Positions 41,367 through 48,956 of a stretch of 64,000 bases of DNA are shown here, piece by piece. Source of the stretch: Gaiellasilicea sp963829845. GTDB taxonomy: Bacteria > Actinomycetota > Thermoleophilia > Gaiellales > Gaiellaceae. The notes under the pieces were generated by a model. The model was not told the DNA's origin, did no database searches, and worked only from the letters and a program-made list of their open reading frames with translations. How positions within the stretch are numbered: position 1 is the first letter of the stretch; each line of letters starts with the position of its first letter. The stretch is taken from the NCBI GenBank assembly GCA_963829845.1, contig CAWHKD010000022.1, forward strand, positions 10,488-74,487. Direction: 5' to 3'. A program made the translations under genes and the position numbers.

Positions 41367-41383
41367 CGCCTGGGCCAGCGTGC
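41367..41383 (+). repeat. Dispersed short repeat, copy 3
   Basis: CGCCTGGGCCAGCGTGC, in the same orientation as the other two copies, 18 bases before the 3' end of mqnA. Confidence 0.45.
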
Positions 41384-41400
41384 TCTCGCCCGACGCGGCC

Positions 41401-42165
41401 TTAAACCCTCGTCGCGCTCGGCGACACGAACCGAAGCTCGGGCACGTGCTCGAGCTCACCGACGTCGCGGGCCATCTCGAGGAAGGTGTAGAACCCGGCG
41501 CGCTCACGCGGCCCGAACGAGTAGCGCAGCTTCTCGAAATAGCGGGCGAGGTAGCCGGCGGGGTAGCCGTAGCGCTCGCTCGCCTCGTAGGCCAGCACCT
41601 GCGGCTCGGTCCGCGCAAGCCGCACGGAGGAGACGAGCGCGTGCTCGAGCTCCGCAACGCCGTCCGCAACCGGCTCCGGTGCCGCCCAGACCGCGAACAC
41701 CATCGGCAGCCCCGTCTTGTCGAGCCAGAGCTTGCCCAGGTCGTAGTGCGGCGTCGGGTCCTCGAACGCGCTCCGGAGCGCCGCATCGCCGATCAGCAGC
41801 TTCGCGTCCGCCTCCTCCTCGAGCGGCACGTGAGTCGCGTTCGGGAGGAGCACCCTCGCGAGCACGACGGACGTCGCGCTCTCAGGCGTGACGGCGATCG
41901 AGCGGATCTGCGGGAACGGCGTCCGCGAGACGAGCTGGATCGAATCGACCGCTCCCTCCGACGAGACGCACATCCGCGGCAGGATGCGCAGGCTGCCCGC
42001 GTGGCGCGCGTACTCGATCGACGAGATCGGCGCCAGGTCGAGGCGGCCGTCGAGGAGCATCCCGTTCAGCTCGGTGGGGACACCCTGCACCTCCTCCACC
42101 TCGGCGTTCAGCCGGTGGAAAACGGGTGCCATGTTCACATACGAGATACGGCCGAGCCTGATCAC
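41401..42165 (-). CDS. mqnA: Chorismate dehydratase
   Basis: A 254-residue MqnA with the periplasmic-binding-type fold: MIRLGRISYVNMAPVFHRLN at the N-terminus, LLDGRLDLAPISSIEYARHA, SSEGAVDSIQLVSRTP, KLLIGDAALRS, YDLGKLWLDKTGLPMVFAVW. It removes water from chorismate to give 3-enolpyruvyl-benzoate, the first step of the futalosine menaquinone pathway (EC 4.2.1.151). Its GTG overlaps the VOC stop as GTGA, making it the last gene of a nine-gene quinone/respiration operon that starts with ubiD at 48823. Confidence 0.9.
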   Translation of the reverse strand: MIRLGRISYVNMAPVFHRLNAEVEEVQGVPTELNGMLLDGRLDLAPISSIEYARHAGSLRILPRMCVSSEGAVDSIQLVSRTPFPQIRSIAVTPESATSVVLARVLLPNATHVPLEEEADAKLLIGDAALRSAFEDPTPHYDLGKLWLDKTGLPMVFAVWAAPEPVADGVAELEHALVSSVRLARTEPQVLAYEASERYGYPAGYLARYFEKLRYSFGPRERAGFYTFLEMARDVGELEHVPELRFVSPSATRV

Positions 42166-42584
42166 GGCTTCACCCAGGTGAAGAACCCGATCAGATTGCG
42201 GTCGAGGTCCAGGGCCGAGAACTCGTGCGTCCCGAAGTCCGTGTCCTCGACGCCGTCCTTCGAGACCGGGTGCAGCACGTCAGCTTTGCCGAGCTCGTCG
42301 TAGAGCTCGTCGACGCTGTCCCGACTGTCGACGTTGACCCGGAAACTCGCGGTTCCGGCGATGAACGACTCCGCGCCCGAGCAGACGGGCTTGTCCGGAT
42401 CCATGCTCTGACGCCACGCCTCGTCGCTCGACTCCCAGAGATGGACGACCGCGTCATCGCGGCACAGAACCGCGAAGCCGCCGTCGCGGTGGAGCGCCTC
42501 GAAGCCGAGCTTGCTCTCGTAGAAGGCGACGGCCGCGGTCATGTCCCGGACGGGCATGGCAGGAATAGTCTGCGTGAGCTTCAC
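42162..42584 (-). CDS. VOC family protein inside the menaquinone operon
   Basis: A 140-residue VOC domain of the bleomycin-resistance type: TIPAMPVRDMTAAVAFYESKLGFE, FAVLCRDDAVVHLWESSDEAW, a second half FRVNVDSRDSVDELYDELGK and the final EFSALDLDRNLIGFF. The pattern (no first-strand His, aromatic pocket residues) suits a ligand-binding protein more than an enzyme. GTG 42584 is 2 bases past the polyprenyl synthase stop and its own stop overlaps mqnA, so it is fully embedded in the operon. Role unknown; see the findings. Confidence 0.8.
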   Translation of the reverse strand: MKLTQTIPAMPVRDMTAAVAFYESKLGFEALHRDGGFAVLCRDDAVVHLWESSDEAWRQSMDPDKPVCSGAESFIAGTASFRVNVDSRDSVDELYDELGKADVLHPVSKDGVEDTDFGTHEFSALDLDRNLIGFFTWVKP

Positions 42585-42586
42585 GG

Positions 42587-43495
42587 TCAGCGCCTTCTGT
42601 TGACGACAGCGTCGGCGAGGGTCTCGAGCTCCTCCCGGTGGAGGCTGCCGTCGAGGCTTGCCCGCGCCCGACCAGCGTAGTCGAGCGCGACGTCCCGCGA
42701 GCGCTCGAGGGCTCCGGTGGCCGCGACGCGGAGGAGCACGCCCTCGACCGGCCCGCCCGCCAGGGCCGCCCGGACGACGTCGTCCTCCTGCGACGCGAGC
42801 AGCAGGGGCAACGTCGGCGTCCCCTCGCGCAGGTCGGTGCCGGCGACCTTGCCGGTCTCGATCGTGTCGCCCGAGCAGTCGAGGATGTCGTCCGCGATCT
42901 GGAACGCGATCCCGAGGTTGAAGCCGAAGCGGCCGAGCGACCCGCCCGAGCCCAGCGAGCACGCTGCCTCGAAGAGCTTGGCGGTCTTCAGCGAGCAGCG
43001 TTCGAGGTACGCCTCCACCGTCGTGTCCGGGTCGTGGAGCTGCCGCCGCTGCATCGCCTCGCCGCGGGAGAGGCAGAGACACGCTTCGGCGAGCACTCCG
43101 ACCGCGCCACGGTCACCTTCGCCGGCGAGCTCGGCGAAGGCGCGCGCGAAGAGATAGTCGCCGGTCGCGCGTGCGGCATCGGGCCCGTGCGCGGCCCAGG
43201 CGGCCGCTTTACCGCGCCGGATCTTCGCACCGTCGATCAGGTCGTCGTGGACGAGCGACGCCAGGTGGACGAGCTCGACCGCAGCACCGGCCGCGACCGG
43301 AGCCTCAGTGCCGGGCGCTGCGGAGAGGAACGCGAGCAACGGCCGCAGCCGCTTGCCGCCCGCCGCGAGCGCGTCCCCGCCCACCTCCGCGACGCGACCT
43401 CCGTGCGACCCGACAACCGAGGTCAGCCGCTCCTCGACCTGTGCCATGTACTCGTCGACGCCGGGGAGCGCGACGACCGCTTCGAGCGTCGTCAC
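42587..43495 (-). CDS. Polyprenyl diphosphate synthase (long-chain, for menaquinone)
   Basis: A 302-residue isoprenyl diphosphate synthase with the first aspartate-rich motif DDLID in LVHDDLIDGAKIRRGKAAAW, the second DDILD in FQIADDILDCSGDTIETGKV, and GGKRLRPLL at the N-terminus for IPP binding. It makes the side-chain precursor (probably C35-C50) in the cytoplasm. Chain length cannot be read off reliably. GTGA overlap with ubiE upstream and only 2 bases to the next gene place it in the quinone operon. Confidence 0.9.
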   Translation of the reverse strand: MTTLEAVVALPGVDEYMAQVEERLTSVVGSHGGRVAEVGGDALAAGGKRLRPLLAFLSAAPGTEAPVAAGAAVELVHLASLVHDDLIDGAKIRRGKAAAWAAHGPDAARATGDYLFARAFAELAGEGDRGAVGVLAEACLCLSRGEAMQRRQLHDPDTTVEAYLERCSLKTAKLFEAACSLGSGGSLGRFGFNLGIAFQIADDILDCSGDTIETGKVAGTDLREGTPTLPLLLASQEDDVVRAALAGGPVEGVLLRVAATGALERSRDVALDYAGRARASLDGSLHREELETLADAVVNRRR

Positions 43496-44178
43496 GCCGC
43501 GGTCCCGATGTGGAGTGCGACGATCCCACCGCCGAGGCGGCGATAGCCGACGCCGCCGAAGCCGTGATCGCGCATCAGCTCGGCCAGCTCATCCGGGCCG
43601 GGAAAGCGGCGCACGCTCGCCGGGAGGTAGGTGTAGGCCTTGCCACCTGGAAGGATCTTGCCCGCAAGCGGGATCAGCACGTCGAACCAGAGCCGGTAGA
43701 AGAGCTTGAGCGGGCCGCTCGGCCTCGTGATCTCGAGGATGCCGATGCGCCCGCCCGGCTTCAGGATCCGACGCAGCTCGTCCAGCCCGCGCTCGAGTTC
43801 GGCGACGTTGCGAACGCCGAACCCGACGGTGGCGGTGTCGAACGATCCGTCCTCGAAGGGCAACTCCAGGAGGTCGCCCTGGATCCACTCGATCGCCGGC
43901 TCCTTTCGCCTCGCCCGTTCGAGCATCCGGGCCGAGAAGTCGAGCCCGATCACCTCGCCCGCGCCCGCTTTGCGCGCCGCGACGGCGAGGTCGCCCGTGC
44001 CGCAGCAGCCGTCGAGCACGCGGTCGCCGGCCGTGACGACCTCGCGCACGGTCAGACGGCGCCAGCGCTGGTCGAGCCCGACCGTCATGACGCGGTTCAT
44101 CAGATCGTAGACCGGCGCGATCCGGTCGAACATGGTGCGAACGCCCTCCGCCGGGAGCGTGCCGGACTCGTGGCTCAC
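43492..44178 (-). CDS. ubiE: Demethylmenaquinone methyltransferase
   Basis: A 228-residue UbiE/MenG protein: MFDRIAPVYDLMNRVMTVGLDQRWRR is the family signature, followed by motif I VLDGCCGTGDLAVAA, GLDFSARMLERARRK and VGFGVRNVAELERGLDEL. It methylates demethylmenaquinone with SAM, the last step of menaquinone synthesis (EC 2.1.1.163). The start at GTG 44178 (GTGA overlap with ubiX) is preferred over GTG 44187. The downstream polyprenyl synthase is also coupled by GTGA. Confidence 0.9.
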   Translation of the reverse strand: MSHESGTLPAEGVRTMFDRIAPVYDLMNRVMTVGLDQRWRRLTVREVVTAGDRVLDGCCGTGDLAVAARKAGAGEVIGLDFSARMLERARRKEPAIEWIQGDLLELPFEDGSFDTATVGFGVRNVAELERGLDELRRILKPGGRIGILEITRPSGPLKLFYRLWFDVLIPLAGKILPGGKAYTYLPASVRRFPGPDELAELMRDHGFGGVGYRRLGGGIVALHIGTAA

Positions 44179-44759
44179 TGCCCCCACCTCGCGACGAGCG
44201 TGTTGTCGAGACCGAGCTGGTCGAGGATCCGCGCGACGATGAAGTCGACGAGGTCGTCGATCGTCTTGGCTCCGTGATAGAAGCCCGGCGCGGCGAAGAG
44301 GATCACAGCGCCCGCCTGCTGCAGCGTCGCGAGGCCCTGTAGGTGGATGAAGGAGAGCGGCGTCTCGCGCGGCACGAGCACGAGCTTGCGCCCCTCCTTG
44401 AGCGCGACCGACGCGGCGCGGTGGATCAGGTTCGCCATCGCGCCGGTTGCCAACGTACCGACCGTCGACATCGAGCAGGGGCAGACGACGTACGCGTCCA
44501 CCTTCGCCGAGCCCGACGCGTACGGGCTCTTGTAATCGTTGATCCCGTAGACGGTTGCGTTCGCAGCGCCGCCCGTGAAGCGCTCGAGCACCTCCTCACG
44601 CGGCAGCGTCGCGTCGCCGTAGAGCTCGGTCGCGATCACCTCGACGCCGGCCGCGGACGCGACGATGCCGACCTCGCAGCCGGCGTCGGAGAGCGCGCCC
44701 AGCAGCCTGACGGCGTACGGCGCGCCCGACGCGCCGGTGACGCCGAGAAAGACGTTCAT
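44175..44759 (-). CDS. ubiX: Flavin prenyltransferase
   Basis: The 194-residue protein has the UbiX flavodoxin-like fold: FLGVTGASGAPYAVRLLGAL, the conserved AYVVCPCSMSTVGTLATGAM and KLVLVPRETPLSFIHLQGLA. It makes prenylated FMN, the cofactor of the UbiD decarboxylase encoded at the head of the same operon; the futalosine-pathway counterpart is also called MqnM. ATG start 4 bases after the cytochrome b/c gene stop. Confidence 0.92.
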   Translation of the reverse strand: MNVFLGVTGASGAPYAVRLLGALSDAGCEVGIVASAAGVEVIATELYGDATLPREEVLERFTGGAANATVYGINDYKSPYASGSAKVDAYVVCPCSMSTVGTLATGAMANLIHRAASVALKEGRKLVLVPRETPLSFIHLQGLATLQQAGAVILFAAPGFYHGAKTIDDLVDFIVARILDQLGLDNTLVARWGQ

Positions 44760-44763
44760 GGTG

Positions 44764-45585
44764 CTAGTCCTTCGGGCCCTTGGAGGCGTCGAGGAACGTA
44801 CCGAGCTTCAGCAGGTTCTCCTCACCCAGTCCCGCGAAGGGCGGCATCACCGTGTTCCCGAACTGCGCCGGGTTGGCGACGTAGTCGGCGAAGAACTCAG
44901 GCCCGCGGTCGCTTGCGCCGACGTCCGAGAGGTCGGGCGCGCCAAGGTTCGAGGAGCCCGAGCCGAGATACGTATGGCACTGGCCGCAGCCGACCTGGGC
45001 GAAGATCTCCGCTCCTTCGATCGCGACCGGATCGTCCTCGAAGCCCTGCACCTCAGCCCACTCCGGGACGTTCTCCCTCAGCTCCGAGCCGAGCGCCTCC
45101 TTCGCCGTCGCCCCCCTGTAGGTGAGCGTGCCCATCGCGAGGACGACGATGATCGCCGTGACGATGGCCACGGGACGACGCGACAGGCGCCGCTCACGGC
45201 GGAGGTCGATGAACGGGAGTGCGATCAGGATCGCGAGCAGGATGTTTGGCACGCCGACGGTGCCGAGTACGACCGTGTCTGGCCACTTGAAGATCCGGAG
45301 CAGGTAGAAGAGGAAGTAGAAGAACCAGTCCGGGCGTGGCACGAAGTCGGTCGTCCCCGGGTCGGCCTCCTCGGTGAAGTGGGGGCCGAGCCAGCCGGGA
45401 TCCTCGGTCCCTTCCGCGGTGAAGTACCAGACGCAGGCGAGGCCGATGATCACGCTGACGACGACGAGGCTCATCACCGTGTCGTGGAACATCGCGAACG
45501 GGAAGAACGGCTTCCCCTCGCGCTCGACGTCCTCCTTGTAGCGCTTGTGCTGCGCGCGGCGCTCCTCGATCCGCCTACTCGCCAT
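44764..45585 (-). CDS. Menaquinol:cytochrome c reductase, cytochrome b C-terminal domain fused to cytochrome c
   Basis: A 273-residue protein that joins a subunit-IV-like part of cytochrome b to a mono-heme cytochrome c, as in Bacillus QcrC. Transmembrane helices lie at about 36-55, 84-97, 108-127 and 137-153; the Qo-site PEWY-type motif is PDWFF (85-89). The heme c site is Cys200-GQ-Cys203-His204 with a probable axial Met247 in TVMPPFAGL. It passes electrons from the Rieske/b core to an external acceptor. ATG 45585 overlaps the cytochrome b gene by 11 bases; GTG 45591 is the alternative. Confidence 0.9.
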   Translation of the reverse strand: MASRRIEERRAQHKRYKEDVEREGKPFFPFAMFHDTVMSLVVVSVIIGLACVWYFTAEGTEDPGWLGPHFTEEADPGTTDFVPRPDWFFYFLFYLLRIFKWPDTVVLGTVGVPNILLAILIALPFIDLRRERRLSRRPVAIVTAIIVVLAMGTLTYRGATAKEALGSELRENVPEWAEVQGFEDDPVAIEGAEIFAQVGCGQCHTYLGSGSSNLGAPDLSDVGASDRGPEFFADYVANPAQFGNTVMPPFAGLGEENLLKLGTFLDASKGPKD

Positions 45586-46393
45586 TCGCACCCCTCGGCT
45601 TCGGCTGCGTCAGCCCGCGGCGCCCGCCCTTCGGCGGCGGCGGCTCGTCACGGTCGCGTCCCGCAGCCTCCGCCGACCACGGCGGCGAGCTGACGCCGAG
45701 CCGGATCACGAGGTAGAGGTGCAGCAGAATCAGCCCGATGAGCGCACCGGGGATCACGAGCATGTGCAGCGAGTAGAACTTGCTCAGCGCATCCGCGCTG
45801 ATCTCGGAGCCGCCGGAGAGGAACTGCGCCAGGAACGGCCCGATCACCGGCGCCGTCCCGTTCAGGTTGATCCCGACCACCGTTGCCCAGTAGGCGGTCT
45901 GATCCCAGGGCAGCAGGTAGCCGGTGAAGCCCTCCAGCATCCCCGTCGCAAGCAGCAGCACTCCGATGATCCAGTTCAGCTCGCGCGGGTACTTGTAGGC
46001 GCCGAAGAGGAAGACCCGCGCCATGTGGAGGAACATCAGGATGATGAAGACGCTCGCGCCCCACTTGTGCATGCCGCGGACGAGCCAGCCGAGCGTGAGG
46101 TCGTTGGTGATGAACTGGATCGACTCGTAGGCCGAGTCGGGATCCGGTCTGTAGTACATCGCGAGCACGACGCCGGTGACCGCCTGGACGATGAACGCGG
46201 TCAGCGTCGCCGAGCCGAGCGTGTGGAACCAGTTCGAGTCGCGCGGCACCTTGCGGAAGAGGAAGTACTTGGTCGCGCCGACGAGGCCGGAGCGCTCCTC
46301 GAGCCAGTCGAGCGGGTAGAGGGCGACGTGCTTGAGCTGCTCGCCGCGCGTGGGCGCCGTGGCTATTGCGGCACCTCGATCGGGTAGAGCCAC
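45575..46393 (-). CDS. Menaquinol:cytochrome c reductase, cytochrome b6-type subunit
   Basis: A 272-residue cytochrome b of the short b6 type. Two heme-ligand pairs are visible: His109/His123 (RGMHKWGASVFIILMFLH) and His210/His225, with the b6f-like 14/15 spacing. LLPWDQTAYWATVVG is the conserved Qo-region segment. The C-terminal tail is Pro/Arg rich. The only in-frame start is GTG 46393, which overlaps the Rieske gene by 31 bases. It forms the membrane core of the bc complex with the two neighbouring subunits. Confidence 0.92.
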   Translation of the reverse strand: MALPDRGAAIATAPTRGEQLKHVALYPLDWLEERSGLVGATKYFLFRKVPRDSNWFHTLGSATLTAFIVQAVTGVVLAMYYRPDPDSAYESIQFITNDLTLGWLVRGMHKWGASVFIILMFLHMARVFLFGAYKYPRELNWIIGVLLLATGMLEGFTGYLLPWDQTAYWATVVGINLNGTAPVIGPFLAQFLSGGSEISADALSKFYSLHMLVIPGALIGLILLHLYLVIRLGVSSPPWSAEAAGRDRDEPPPPKGGRRGLTQPKPRGANGE

Positions 46394-47271
46394 GCCGACG
46401 GACCGTCGACGTGGACGCCCGGCGTCATGCGCCCGTACTTGTAGATCCGCGCGTTCGCGCCGGCGCCCACGACCTCGGCGACCGAGAAGAACTCGCCGAG
46501 GACGAGGTTGCCGTCACGGATCGAGAACGAGGCCCGGTCGAGCGCGCGCACCGGCGGGCCGGCCGTCCGGTTCCCCTCCGTGTCGTACTGGCCACCGTGG
46601 CACGGGCAGCCGAAGCCGGTGACGAGCACTGGGATCAGCCTGGTGTTCTGCGGCCCGACCGTCTTCGCCCCTTCCTCATCGAGCAGCCCGTTCGCCTGCA
46701 CGGGGCAGCCGAGATGCACGCAGCGCGAGAAGAGCATCGTGAAGGACGGAACCCCTTCGTCGTTCGGGCCGTTGTTGCGGATGTACATCGTCCGCCGCGT
46801 CACCTCGCCGATGTCCGGGTCCTCGAGGTAGGTCGCGACGACGAACTCGCCCTCCGGGAAGGCGTCGATCGGCCCGAGCACGATCTCGTCCTCGCCCTGG
46901 TCCTGGAACGAGGGGATGACCGCGAAGCCGAGCACCGGCAGCGTGACCAATCCGCCGATGAGGCCGCCGAGACCGAGCGTGGCGACCGAGAGGAACGTGC
47001 TGCGCGGATATTCCGCCGGGCCCCCGTCCTCGGCCGGCGTGATCGCAACGTACTCCTCCCGGGTCTCCGGCTCGACCTCCCCCGCAGGGGTGCGAACGGG
47101 GCGCGTCACGTCGCGGATCCAGAGGAAGCCGAAGACGAGCGCGATCACGGCCCCGACGACGGCGACGATCCAGCTGACGACGATCCCGGTGAGGATGCAC
47201 GCGATCCCGACGGCGAACCCGATCGGCCAGAGGCTCGGTGGCGGCAGGTGCGGCTGGTCGTTTTCGCTCAA
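46363..47271 (-). CDS. Rieske iron-sulfur subunit with extra N-terminal membrane helices
   Basis: A 302-residue protein. Two close helices (about 13-34 and 34-52, SLWPIGFAVGIACILTGIVV and on to WIRDVTR) resemble the small subunit IV of actinobacterial cytochrome c oxidase. A third helix (about 95-120) anchors the Rieske domain, whose [2Fe-2S] ligands are Cys184 and His186 in CVHLGC (Cys189 disulfide) and Cys222 with Cys224/His225 in GCPCHGGQY. The domain carries electrons from quinol to cytochrome c. Start is TTG 47271, 34 bases after the ubiD stop, with a weak ribosome site. Confidence 0.88.
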   Translation of the reverse strand: MSENDQPHLPPPSLWPIGFAVGIACILTGIVVSWIVAVVGAVIALVFGFLWIRDVTRPVRTPAGEVEPETREEYVAITPAEDGGPAEYPRSTFLSVATLGLGGLIGGLVTLPVLGFAVIPSFQDQGEDEIVLGPIDAFPEGEFVVATYLEDPDIGEVTRRTMYIRNNGPNDEGVPSFTMLFSRCVHLGCPVQANGLLDEEGAKTVGPQNTRLIPVLVTGFGCPCHGGQYDTEGNRTAGPPVRALDRASFSIRDGNLVLGEFFSVAEVVGAGANARIYKYGRMTPGVHVDGPSAWLYPIEVPQ

Positions 47272-47305
47272 GTCTCTGGATTCAATCCCGGCGCCGTGCG
47301 CGCTG

Positions 47306-48823
47306 TCAACGACGTATCAGCTGCCGCAACCCGCGGCGGGAACCATTCTGTACGGAAACCCCGTCGGCATGCGTCAGCATCGTGGCCGGGATCCCGTACT
47401 CCTCCCAGCGGCGATCGACGAGCTCTCTGATTTCCTCGCTCATGGCGATCTCCTCCGGCCACTCCCGCGCCCCTTCCTCGGGCAGCTTCGCGGTCGCGTC
47501 GATCCCGAGCTTGCCGCCGACGAACTGCTGCGCCGGCGCGTGGTCGAGGTGGTCGAGCGGCCCCTCGGCGATGACGACGTCCCGCTTCGGGTCGACGTTG
47601 GCGCCGACATAGAAGAAGACCTCCTCGTAGTCGTGCACGTTCACGTGCGCGTCGACGACGACGACCGACTTCGAGAGGCTGAGCATCCCGAGCCCCCAGA
47701 TCGCGTGCATCACCTTGTGCGCGTGGCCGGGGAACGCCTTCCTGATCGAGACGATCACGCAGTTGTGGAACGCGCCGGAGACCGGGAGGTCGTAGTCGAC
47801 GATCTCCGGGACGGTCATCTTGATCGCGGGCAGGAAGATCCGCTCGGTCGCCTTCCCGAGCCACGCATCCTCCTGCACAGGCTTGCCGACGACGATCGAG
47901 GGATAGATCGCGTCGCGCCGCATCGTGATCGCCGAGAGGCGGAAGATGGGGAACGGCTCGGCGGCGGTGTAGTAGCCGGTGTGGTCGCCGAAAGGCCCCT
48001 CGAGCCCGATTTCGCCCTTCTCGATCGTCCCTTCGAGGACGATCTCGGCGTTCGCCGGCACTTCGAGGTCGACGGTCTTTGCCTTGACGAGCTCGACGGG
48101 CTCGCCCCGCAGGAAGCCGGCGAGCATGAACTCGTCGATGTGTTTCGGGAGCGGCGCGCTCGCGGAGTAAGCCGTGACCGGGTCGAGCCCGAGCGCGACC
48201 GCGACGGGGATCTTCCCGTCGGTGGCCAGGTAATCGGCCCGGCCGTCCTTGTGGATCTGCCAGTGCATGTAGGTCGAGCGGGCGTCGATCTTCTGCATCC
48301 GGTACATGCCGACGTTGCGGACACCGGTGTGAGGGTCCTTCGTGATCACTGCGGGGAGCGTGATGAACGGGGCCGGGTCGCCGGGCCAGCAACGCTGGAT
48401 CGGGAGCAGCCCGAGGTCGATGTCGTCGCCCGTGAGCACGACCTCCTGGCTCGCGCCGCGCGAGGCCGACTTCGGCATCGAGTCGGCGATCGACTTCAGC
48501 TTCTTCAGGCCGCGCACCTTGTCCGCGAGGCCCTGCGGCGGCTGCATCTCGAGCACGTCCTCGAGCTTCCCTGCGACGTCGTCGAGTCGCTCGACGCCGA
48601 ACGCCATACACATCCGTCGCTCGGTCCCGAACTGGTTGATCAGCAGCGGATGCCTCGCGCCGCGCGGGTTCTCGAACAGCAGTGCCGGGCCACCGCTCTT
48701 CACCGTCCGGTCGACGATCTCCGTGATCTCGAGGTCCGGGTCGACCTCGGCTGCAACACGGACGAGCTCTCCCTCGTCCTCGAGGAGCCGGATCCAGTCG
48801 CGCAGATCGCTGGGCGGGGCCAT
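47306..48823 (-). CDS. UbiD family decarboxylase for menaquinone synthesis (MqnL-type)
   Basis: The 505-residue protein is a full-length UbiD: GPALLFENPRGARHPLLINQFG, RNVGMYRMQKIDARSTYMHWQ (prenyl-FMN binding region), VEIVLEGTIEKGEIGLEGPFGDHTGYY-type catalytic block (GEIGLEGPFGDHTGYY) and AFPGHAHKVMHAIWGLG. It would decarboxylate the 1,4-dihydroxy-6-naphthoate-derived prenylated intermediate using the cofactor made by UbiX. Leaderless ATG with TAGACT 7 bases upstream. It is the first gene of the quinone/bc1 operon. Confidence 0.9.
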   Translation of the reverse strand: MAPPSDLRDWIRLLEDEGELVRVAAEVDPDLEITEIVDRTVKSGGPALLFENPRGARHPLLINQFGTERRMCMAFGVERLDDVAGKLEDVLEMQPPQGLADKVRGLKKLKSIADSMPKSASRGASQEVVLTGDDIDLGLLPIQRCWPGDPAPFITLPAVITKDPHTGVRNVGMYRMQKIDARSTYMHWQIHKDGRADYLATDGKIPVAVALGLDPVTAYSASAPLPKHIDEFMLAGFLRGEPVELVKAKTVDLEVPANAEIVLEGTIEKGEIGLEGPFGDHTGYYTAAEPFPIFRLSAITMRRDAIYPSIVVGKPVQEDAWLGKATERIFLPAIKMTVPEIVDYDLPVSGAFHNCVIVSIRKAFPGHAHKVMHAIWGLGMLSLSKSVVVVDAHVNVHDYEEVFFYVGANVDPKRDVVIAEGPLDHLDHAPAQQFVGGKLGIDATAKLPEEGAREWPEEIAMSEEIRELVDRRWEEYGIPATMLTHADGVSVQNGSRRGLRQLIRR

Positions 48824-48830
48824 TGTTCGG

Positions 48831-48836
48831 AGTCTA
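48831..48836 (-). promoter_or_regulatory. -10 box of a leaderless promoter for the quinone-bc operon
   Basis: TAGACT on the minus strand, 7 bases before ATG 48823. It is the only strong promoter signal I see for the nine downstream genes. Confidence 0.55.
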
Positions 48837-48956
48837 CGGACGCCGGACCGAAACCTTCACGCCAGGCTCACGGAACCTTGCAACGCGGGTCACGAATCGC
48901 ACACAGAGCGGTCGTAGCGTCGGTTCGTCCCAATCGACGCAAGGAGGCCGCCCCCA

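Noticed and set aside
38722..41383. Chromosomal integron with attC sites
   Set aside because: The repeat is short, I cannot identify the paired R and L boxes of an attC site, and no integrase is in the window. Kept only as a testable idea in the repeat finding.
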